Shown: positions 21,957 to 27,655 of the stretch, in pieces
How positions within the stretch are numbered: position 1 is the first letter of the stretch
Layout: every line of letters starts with the position of its first letter
Source of the DNA: Aliterella sp. RAGGC_92
Lineage (GTDB): Bacteria > Cyanobacteriota > Cyanobacteriia > Cyanobacteriales > Chroococcidiopsidaceae
Assembly: GCA_030826005.1 (NCBI GenBank)
Contig: JAPJOW010000019.1
Span: 1-27,655, forward strand
DNA: 27,655 bases
Direction of reading: 5' to 3'
Notes under the pieces: generated by a model
Seen by the model: the letters and a program-made list of their open reading frames with translations, nothing else
Told to the model about the DNA's origin: nothing
Database searches by the model: none
Made by a program: the position numbers and the translations under genes

Positions 21957-23456
21957 TTAAAGTCCAAACAATCTAAAAATACTGAAAACATTTACTAATG
22001 GATTGCCTACCGCCCCAATTGTATCTCCGACTCTACCTAAGAAAGAACGGTTAATGACCACAATATCGTTATTGCGGAGAATTGGATTGACTTCTTCGCT
22101 AATCCCTTGGGCTAAGTTGATTTTCACTTGGCGTTTTGTTACCGACCCATTGGGATTTAAACGAATTAGATCGACTGTAGTTCGTCTAGCTCTAGAATCG
22201 TTAAATCCTCCGGCTGCCAATATAGCCTGATTGAGGGGCGTATTTGCTGGTAGTTCTAGCGTCGTACCGCCAGCACCCCCAGTCGCCCGTTTAACTTCGC
22301 CAATCACGCTGACTCGAATAGTTGCGGGAGAAAAATTTGCTGTAGCAACTACGGTGCTTTCGGCGGGGTTTTGTTCGGAAACCGTTGGAATTACAATCGT
22401 GTCTCCATCTTGGATGAGAGTGTCTTGATAAGAATCCCCCGTTAATAGTTGCCAAAAATTAAGATTAAGAGTTTGTTCTGTACCAGACTTAGTTGGTCTG
22501 CGTAACTGAATACCGCGCACATCGGCTAAAGAATTGATACCGCCTGCTAACTGAATTGCCCGCGACACTGTAGGCAAGCCGCCGCCCGCGCCACCGCCGC
22601 CTTGCTCTGTGGCGATCGCAGTAGTCGAGCCGCCAATTACTGTATAAGAACCAGGACGATTTACTTCGCCAACTACGGTTACTGTGCGGGGTCTATTAAT
22701 CGCTCCTGCAAAACTAGCAGTAGAAAACTGTCTAATTTCCGCTAAACTTACTTCTGATGCTACAGGAACGAAAATTGTATCGCCATCGCGCAGGGTAATA
22801 TCTTGCGGTAAAACCCCAGTTTGAATTAGCTGAGTCAAATCGAGAGTAGTTACAGTTTCAGGTCCCAGTCCTTGTCGTCGCCGCAACTGCACTTGACGAA
22901 TATCCGCAGCTAAAGTTACTCCTTCAGATAAAGTCAGCGCTCCTACTATTGTGGGATACTGTACCCCTGGATTATCGCCAGCGCCTCCTTGCAAACCTAC
23001 AGTGTAAGAACCAGGACGATTTACTTCTCCAGCTACTACAACGTTAATCGGGCGCGGTGAAAGCAAGCTAACAGTTACCAATGGTCGTCGGAGGTAGCGA
23101 GAGTATCTAGCGGCGATCGCTTCGGCGGCTTGCTCTTGGGTTAATCCTAAAATTGTTATGCCGCCAACTAAAGGTAAATACAGCGCTCCTCCGGGGGGAA
23201 CTTGATAGTCACCACTGTATTCTGGTACTTCAAACACGTTGATGCGGATGCGATCGCCTCCTCCCAACGTATAATCTAGCGGTGGCTGCACGGGCGCTTG
23301 AGGTGCAGGCGTTGTTAAGGTTGGAGCTACAGTAGGCTGCCTTTGAATTATCTGGGCAATGCTGGGAAATGGATAAGCAATAGAAACTGAAGCTAACAAA
23401 GTTGTTAAACCCGCAACTGTTCGCTTCCCGACTACCGACGACACTTTAAATACCAT
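21957..23456 (-). CDS. Polysaccharide export protein with three SLBB domains
   Basis: A Wza/GfcE-type periplasmic or outer-membrane export protein, 499 aa. The signal region is at residues 1-35 (ending SIAQ), followed by a Pro/Thr/Gln-rich linker. The poly-export domain spans about 61-135 (YTLGGGDRIRINVFEVPEYSG, then VTVSLLSPRP). Three SLBB-like repeats begin near 138, 259 and 380; the first two share GEVNRPGSYTV, and the third has GEVKRATGG. Each ends with an R/LRDGDTI-type block (DGDTIFVP, DGDTIVIP, NNDIVVIN). There is no lipobox cysteine, unlike E. coli Wza. It should help export capsule or slime polysaccharide across the outer membrane. No glycosyltransferase or Wzc gene is adjacent. It follows pilL convergently, and a functional link to motility slime is only a guess. 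Confidence 0.9.
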   Translation of the reverse strand: MVFKVSSVVGKRTVAGLTTLLASVSIAYPFPSIAQIIQRQPTVAPTLTTPAPQAPVQPPLDYTLGGGDRIRINVFEVPEYSGDYQVPPGGALYLPLVGGITILGLTQEQAAEAIAARYSRYLRRPLVTVSLLSPRPINVVVAGEVNRPGSYTVGLQGGAGDNPGVQYPTIVGALTLSEGVTLAADIRQVQLRRRQGLGPETVTTLDLTQLIQTGVLPQDITLRDGDTIFVPVASEVSLAEIRQFSTASFAGAINRPRTVTVVGEVNRPGSYTVIGGSTTAIATEQGGGGAGGGLPTVSRAIQLAGGINSLADVRGIQLRRPTKSGTEQTLNLNFWQLLTGDSYQDTLIQDGDTIVIPTVSEQNPAESTVVATANFSPATIRVSVIGEVKRATGGAGGTTLELPANTPLNQAILAAGGFNDSRARRTTVDLIRLNPNGSVTKRQVKINLAQGISEEVNPILRNNDIVVINRSFLGRVGDTIGAVGNPLVNVFSIFRLFGL

Positions 23457-23769
23457 GATGCGATCTATTAAATTCTCTAAGTTTTTTAGTCTTAACTATT
23501 TTATGTTTTGTTTCCCTTATTTGGTTATTTACGTACGCAAGTAATTGTTGCTACTTTAAATTTAGCTCCTCTCAAGGCTCTAAGTTTCTGTTTGCTGGCT
23601 TTTGTTTCAATTTTAAATGTATATAAAGCTACATAGTTAATCAATTAAATACTCTTTTGGGGTAGTAGGGCGATCGCCATCAAAACTACCGACGTACATA
23701 ATAGAACCAAAGGGGTAATAAAACATTGCGATCGAGTTGAAAAGTAAACTAATGTGTGGAGATCGAGGA
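23457..23769. other. Intergenic region between divergent exporter and hydrolase genes
   Basis: This 313-base AT-rich spacer holds the promoters of both divergent genes, though I cannot fix either. A short minus-strand frame, 23637-23726, would encode 29 residues (MFYYPFGSIMYVGSFDGDRP and nine more). It has no ribosome binding site, so it is not called as a gene. Confidence 0.4.
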
Positions 23770-25374
23770 ATGGGGCGCAAAATTAAAGAAAAGCTATGGG
23801 GTCTGGCGATCGCGTTTACTTTGCCAGCATTGGCAAACCCAGTAATGGCAGCCGAAAGAGTAACAATAAAATTAGGAGCATTTGAAAGCGCGATCGCAAT
23901 TTCGGAATTAGAACAGTTTGCCAAAACAGGCGTTTTACCGCCAAAATTGCAAATTTATTCTAGTTTGCTAACGCCTCAAGTGCGAAAAGTTTTAAATAAT
24001 CGCCTGCAAGTAGATCCAAAACTTGCCGATGAATATGTAGCAAACTTATCTAGTTCGCCCTATGGCAAGCAATTACTCAAATATTTGGGGGTGGCGATTC
24101 CCGACTTAACTTTGCCGCAACTCCAAGCCGCCGTAACTCTAGCCGCCCAGCAAGCCAACGGAGTCAGCATAGTAAGTTTAATTAAAGCTTATCCCCAAGA
24201 AAATATTGTTATAGATGCAACTTCGGCGATCGCCTTAGCTGTAGAATTTAACCCCTCTTACTTGCAAAGTCAGGCGGTGGGTGCGTCTTTAGAAGACAAG
24301 TTAGCTGTTACAAGTAGTGGGACATTTAAAAAAACCGACTTTGACCCTGCTAAGATCGGCAAAGCAACGGTAAAAGAGCAAACAATAACCTTACAAGATC
24401 GGCAACGCGATCGCTCTATTGCTCTAGATATCTATTATCCGCAGCAAAACTCTTTGTTGTCCGCCTTACGCCCAACTCCTTTGGTGGTAATTTCGCCAGG
24501 GTTAGGAGCAAATCGTCAATTTTTTAGTTACTTAGCGCGCCACTTGGCAAGTCACGGGTTAACAGTAGCAGCTTTAGAACATCCCGATCGCACAACCAGA
24601 AATGCTGCCGATTTAAGTAGTCCAAATAAGCTCTTACCAGCGACGGAGTTTATTAATCGACCTAAAGACATTAGCTTTGTACTAGACCAGTTAAGTAAGT
24701 TGAACAAACAACCAGGACTGCTCCAAGGCAAACTAAATACGGAAACTGTTAGTATCATCGGTCATTCTTTGGGTGGTTATACAGCTTTAGCCGTAGCTGG
24801 AGGAGAATTAAACTTGCAGCAATTGCGCCAAAGTTGTAAAAACGCCAATCCTTTAAGCCAAGCACCCGCCGATTGGTTGCAATGCGGAGCGGCAAATTTA
24901 ATTGATAGTAAAGTGGAATTACAAGATCGGCGCGTAAAAAGTGCGATCGCGCTTAATCCAGTAATTGGGCAGTTATTTGGGGAAAATGGTTTAAATAAAG
25001 TTAGCGTTCCCGTTTTGATCTTAGCTAGTACTGAGGATGCGATAACTCCCGTACTTAACCATCAATTGCGACCTTTTACTCAACTTAGTACGCAAAAATA
25101 TTTAGTTACAGCAATTGGCGGTACGCATTTAAGTGTCGGTAATCCAAGTAGTCAAGCAATTACGGATACTGGAGCAATTAAAGAACGTCGAGGAGTAGAA
25201 GCTCAACCCTTGCGTCAGCTAATTTCTGGGGTAAGTTTGGCATTTATCAACCAATTGACTCCCCAAGCACAGATTTACCAACCTTTTCTTACCCCAGCTT
25301 ATGCTCAGTCTCTTTCATCGCCGAGTTTACCTTTGCGCTTGAGTACCGAGTTACCTGCGTCAATTACTAATTAA
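23770..25374 (+). CDS. Secreted alpha/beta hydrolase with DUF1400 domain
   Basis: The protein has a signal peptide (MGRKIKEKLWGLAIAFTLPA, cleavage probably near VMAAE), then a DUF1400 domain of about 125 residues (ERVTIKLGAFESAIAISELEQF and onward), known mostly from cyanobacterial hydrolases. An alpha/beta hydrolase domain follows. The triad is Ser333 in IGHSLGGY, Asp423 in STEDAITP and His453 in GGTHLSVG, numbered from the ATG at 23770. The fold and motifs resemble PAF-acetylhydrolase or dienelactone-hydrolase relatives, so an extracytoplasmic esterase or lipase is likely; the substrate is unknown. Possible starts are 23737 (TTG), 23752 and 23770; I chose 23770 because it gives a normal signal peptide, though GAGGA abuts it without the usual spacing. 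Confidence 0.87.
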   Translation: MGRKIKEKLWGLAIAFTLPALANPVMAAERVTIKLGAFESAIAISELEQFAKTGVLPPKLQIYSSLLTPQVRKVLNNRLQVDPKLADEYVANLSSSPYGKQLLKYLGVAIPDLTLPQLQAAVTLAAQQANGVSIVSLIKAYPQENIVIDATSAIALAVEFNPSYLQSQAVGASLEDKLAVTSSGTFKKTDFDPAKIGKATVKEQTITLQDRQRDRSIALDIYYPQQNSLLSALRPTPLVVISPGLGANRQFFSYLARHLASHGLTVAALEHPDRTTRNAADLSSPNKLLPATEFINRPKDISFVLDQLSKLNKQPGLLQGKLNTETVSIIGHSLGGYTALAVAGGELNLQQLRQSCKNANPLSQAPADWLQCGAANLIDSKVELQDRRVKSAIALNPVIGQLFGENGLNKVSVPVLILASTEDAITPVLNHQLRPFTQLSTQKYLVTAIGGTHLSVGNPSSQAITDTGAIKERRGVEAQPLRQLISGVSLAFINQLTPQAQIYQPFLTPAYAQSLSSPSLPLRLSTELPASITN

Positions 25375-25389
25375 CCTAGCTATTAAAAA

Positions 25390-25421
25390 TTGGACGGAGG
25401 AATAATGCCTTCTCCGTCCAA
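25390..25421. terminator. Bidirectional terminator between hydrolase and dnaJ
   Basis: TTGGACGGAG (25390-25399) and CTCCGTCCAA (25412-25421) form a perfect 10-bp stem. A runs flank it on the plus strand at both sides; read on the minus strand, the stem is followed by a T tract (TTTTT), so it best serves dnaJ. Confidence 0.8.
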
Positions 25422-25431
25422 AAATAACCAT

Positions 25432-26451
25432 TTATAATTTGATTTGCTGTAAATGGCTGCGCGGGTTAAAGGTACGAATATCGCGGATTTTTTCATAATA
25501 CTCGCGCTCTTGGGGACTTAATTCTTTGGGAGAGGCGATCGCAATTTTGACTAATTGATCGCTGCGTCCATCTTTAGGTAAGCGCCACCCTTTACCCCGC
25601 AGCCGTAAAGATTGACCAGAACGAATCCCCGCCGGAATATTGACTTTGACTGAACCATCTGGGGTAGGAACATCAATTGACGCGCCCAGCACCGCTTCAT
25701 CGGGCGCAATCGAGACTTCGCAAGTTAGATTATCTCCCTCAAATTGAAAAAATGAATGGGGTATTAATTCTACTTTGAGGTATAAATCCCCTCTTTGTTG
25801 GTTTATAGGGTTGAGTTGACCTTTACCGCGCACTCGCACTCGACTACCAGCTTTAACACCCGCCGGAATACGAACTTCGATAGTTTCGTTACCCAAACTC
25901 AAGCGCTTTTGTACGCCATTAAACGCCTCGCCAAAACTAAGACTAATTGCGGCTTCTGTATCTTGAGCGGTTTTCGTCGCATTATCAAAACCCCCAAAGT
26001 CGCCAAAATTATCAAACCCACCAAACCCTGTTGTTCCTCCGGGCGAAGTGCGATAACTGTAAGCTTGTCTGCTACTCCCCCCCGCGCTACTAGGATCGTT
26101 GAAGCGTCCGAGTAAGTCGTTAATAAATTCGTCAAAGTTGGTATATTTGCCAAATTCAACTTCATTAAAGTCAGCATTAGCTTTATTGCTTCTTGAAGCC
26201 CAAGGAGTTTGTCCCGCTTGTCGCCAGTACTGACCAAATTGATCGTACTTTTGGCGTTTTTCCTTGTCGGACAATACCTCGTAAGCTTCGCTTACTTCTT
26301 TAAACCGGGCTTCCGCTTCTTTGTTACCGGGGTTAACATCTGGGTGATATTTACGCGCTAGTTTGCGAAAAGCTTGTTTAATTTCTTCATTGCTGGCAGT
26401 TTTATTCAGCCCTAAAATGCTGTAATAATCTTTGAAGTCAGTTGCAGCCAT
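25432..26451 (-). CDS. dnaJ: DnaJ/CbpA-type Hsp40 cochaperone
   Basis: This 339-aa J-domain protein stimulates the ATPase of DnaK and delivers substrates. The J domain is at 1-72 with the essential HPD at 36-38 (YHPDVNP). A Gly/Phe-rich linker follows (about 120-155, GFGGFDNFGDFGGFD). Two beta-sandwich substrate-binding domains come next (for example IRVPAGV-like EVRIPAGVKAGSRVRVRGKG, and VNIPAGIRSGQSLRLRGKGW). The four CxxCxGxG zinc motifs are absent, so it is a class II, CbpA-like protein and not the canonical DnaJ. AGGAGG lies seven bases before the ATG, a strong ribosome binding site. A clear terminator follows. No dnaK or grpE is adjacent. Confidence 0.93.
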   Translation of the reverse strand: MAATDFKDYYSILGLNKTASNEEIKQAFRKLARKYHPDVNPGNKEAEARFKEVSEAYEVLSDKEKRQKYDQFGQYWRQAGQTPWASRSNKANADFNEVEFGKYTNFDEFINDLLGRFNDPSSAGGSSRQAYSYRTSPGGTTGFGGFDNFGDFGGFDNATKTAQDTEAAISLSFGEAFNGVQKRLSLGNETIEVRIPAGVKAGSRVRVRGKGQLNPINQQRGDLYLKVELIPHSFFQFEGDNLTCEVSIAPDEAVLGASIDVPTPDGSVKVNIPAGIRSGQSLRLRGKGWRLPKDGRSDQLVKIAIASPKELSPQEREYYEKIRDIRTFNPRSHLQQIKL

Positions 26452-26663
26452 CTACTAGCCTCCTATAGTCCCTATTATATTTTCTCTAAAATATCGATTT
26501 CCTGAATAAGTCAGTCAAAACTTTTGCTAGGTTATAGTCTTTAAGCCTAACCTATCAAAGCTTAAAGCACCGTCAAGTTCGGTTATTGCTCAATCTATTA
26601 TTGCGATCGCCGCCCTAGGACGATTTATGCTATTTTTCATTCACCTCTAATTAAAATTAATCT

Positions 26664-27182
26664 ATGCAACCTAAAATTATTTGGCAGCAAAATAGCCAAA
26701 AACCTGATAATCCAGACAATTTAGCTTTGATTAGTCAATGGTGGTCTAGTTTAGCTAATAAAGATGTAACTTTAGCCCAACGATTAATTCCTGCGAATGG
26801 AGAGTTAGACCAAATTGATTGGGAAAAACAACGTTTTGACGAATTTTTTACTATCAATAACCCCCAAATTCGCGGGCTTACGGTTTATTGGCGTAAGTCA
26901 GACTCGGATCTCGAACGCAGCACTACACCATACCAACTTGTCCTCGATACTCGCCGTCAGCAGTTGTATATATTTCCTCAATCCCAAAATCAGCTAATTA
27001 TTCGCGTTGGATTGCCAGAGATTGCCTACGATACCGTAGAAATTAATAATCCTGACGCTGAATGCAAGCAAGTTAACAGTAGCAACTACCTTTTAACTTT
27101 ACGGGATGTTAATCAACTTGTTGAGGTCAAAGTCACCCTTTCGCCCGAAAACCTCAGCCAATTAAAACAAAAATTACTTTAA
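26664..27182 (+). CDS. Conserved hypothetical protein, 172 aa
   Basis: I do not recognise this protein. It has no signal peptide or membrane segment. The N-terminal third is helical and Trp-rich (LISQWWSSLANKDVTLAQRL). The C-terminal two thirds alternate strands (YQLVLDTRRQQLYIFPQ, QLIIRVGLPEI) as in a small beta domain. The start ATG has no obvious ribosome binding site. Monocistronic, about 210 bases from dnaJ, with which it is divergent. Function unknown. Confidence 0.7.
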   Translation: MQPKIIWQQNSQKPDNPDNLALISQWWSSLANKDVTLAQRLIPANGELDQIDWEKQRFDEFFTINNPQIRGLTVYWRKSDSDLERSTTPYQLVLDTRRQQLYIFPQSQNQLIIRVGLPEIAYDTVEINNPDAECKQVNSSNYLLTLRDVNQLVEVKVTLSPENLSQLKQKLL

Positions 27183-27433
27183 TAAGTCCAAATCTAAGTA
27201 TTTCTATTGAATTAGCAATATTTATATATCTGCTATCTTACCCTTTGCCCTAGGCATTATAGTTTTTTATTTGCGCTTTCCATCAAATTTTTAACTTGGT
27301 ATATTTTTTACTTGTAGTAATTATTGATACTTTTACTTTCCTCCAAACTCTATTTACGTTAGTTTGTAATGCCAATATTCAGGCAGCACAATTAATTTAT
27401 AAACGCCAACTTTAAACGAGTTTTTGTTAAGAA

Positions 27434-27465
27434 CTTTTACAAAAACTTGCACGTTTCTGTAAAAG
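27434..27465 (+). promoter_or_regulatory. Imperfect 12-bp hairpin in the leader region
   Basis: CTTTTACA (27434-27441) pairs with TGTAAAAG (27458-27465), and after one A-C mismatch AAAC (27443-27446) pairs with GTTT (27453-27456) around a six-base loop TTGCAC. It is not followed by a T tract, so a regulatory or stability role is more likely than termination. Confidence 0.4.
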
Positions 27466-27500
27466 ATAGATAGAAGCTTGAGTTATAGCTTAAGGGGTAA

Positions 27501-27523
27501 AACATGAACTTATAATTCATGTT
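27501..27523 (+). promoter_or_regulatory. Perfect 8-bp inverted repeat in the leader region
   Basis: AACATGAA (27501-27508) pairs with TTCATGTT (27516-27523) over a seven-base AT-rich loop. It could be an RNA hairpin or an operator for a dimeric repressor. Confidence 0.4.
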
Positions 27524-27634
27524 TGAAAAGGCATCTTTCTACGTTAGTTCAAATCGGGTAATCCTAAAAATACTTGGTTAAGTATGACAATTAGATAAAA
27601 CCAATCAAACTACACGAACTAGAGAGAAATAATT

Positions 27635-27655
27635 ATGAGGGATACATCTAAAGAT
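27635..27655 (+). CDS. Start of a gene cut by the window edge
   Basis: An ATG at 27635 opens a frame of seven codons (MRDTSKD) that runs off the window. AGAGAG lies about nine bases upstream and may be a ribosome binding site. Too little is present to name the product. Confidence 0.4.

Larger units (their letters stand above)
27183..27634 (+). other. Long intergenic region with clustered hairpins before a gene at the window edge
   Basis: The 452-base AT-rich spacer has no credible ORF. Three hairpins lie within 90 bases: 27434-27465, 27477-27494 (CTTGAG with CTTAAG, one G-U pair) and 27501-27523. Together they suggest a structured leader for the gene that begins at 27635. No promoter stands out. 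Confidence 0.5.

Noticed and set aside
23637..23924. 95-codon minus-strand frame between the exporter and hydrolase genes
   Set aside because: Most of it is antisense to the hydrolase signal peptide and DUF1400 start. The 29-residue tail lies in the spacer but has no ribosome binding site; I leave it as a note only.
1..27655. Repeated GCGATCGC octamers considered as a repeat array or CRISPR-like signal
   Set aside because: They are dispersed singly in genes and spacers, as expected for the HIP1 palindrome common in cyanobacteria, and do not form arrays.

Overview
This is a chromosomal window from a cyanobacterium. The octamer GCGATCGC (HIP1) recurs throughout in genes and spacers, there is a photosystem II psbO gene, and many genes belong to families largely confined to cyanobacteria (DUF6464, PATAN-type regulator, SigF-type sigma factor, several small conserved unknowns). 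The DNA is AT-rich and codon use looks even across the window. I see no insertion sequence, prophage, CRISPR array, tRNA or rRNA. It reads as core chromosome of a species with type IV pili.

Layout. 1-2950: an unknown small gene, psbO with a structured leader region and a clear terminator, then sigF. 2951-4727: a long spacer, a GspC/PilP-like lipoprotein and a small partner gene. 4780-8354: a membrane-anchored DUF697 GTPase, a DUF937 protein with an EF-hand-like tail, fmt, and a convergent, overlapping DUF6464 gene. 8490-12763: hspA, an FHA-domain protein, an unknown gene, the tmk-holB pair and a membrane protein with helix-turn-helix-like segments. 12970-14177: a 52-codon membrane protein gene and an ABC-2-type ATPase without its permease. 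14555-21932: a five-gene chemosensory operon pilG-pilH-pilI-pilJ-pilL. 21957-27182: a three-SLBB polysaccharide export protein, a secreted DUF1400 alpha/beta hydrolase, a DnaJ/CbpA-type cochaperone and an unknown gene. The last 20 or so bases begin another gene.

How the parts fit. Three separate loci point to surface motility: sigF (the group 3 sigma factor that controls pilus genes in Synechocystis), the PilP-like lipoprotein next to it, and the complete Pil chemosensory operon. The most interesting signal is regulatory: a near-identical 22-base element (19 of 22 positions) lies about 150-180 bases upstream of both sigF and pilG, and a related variant lies just upstream of the pilG copy. This suggests that sigF and the chemosensory operon share a promoter type or regulator. 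The SLBB exporter may supply the polysaccharide used in gliding, but that is only inferred from position.
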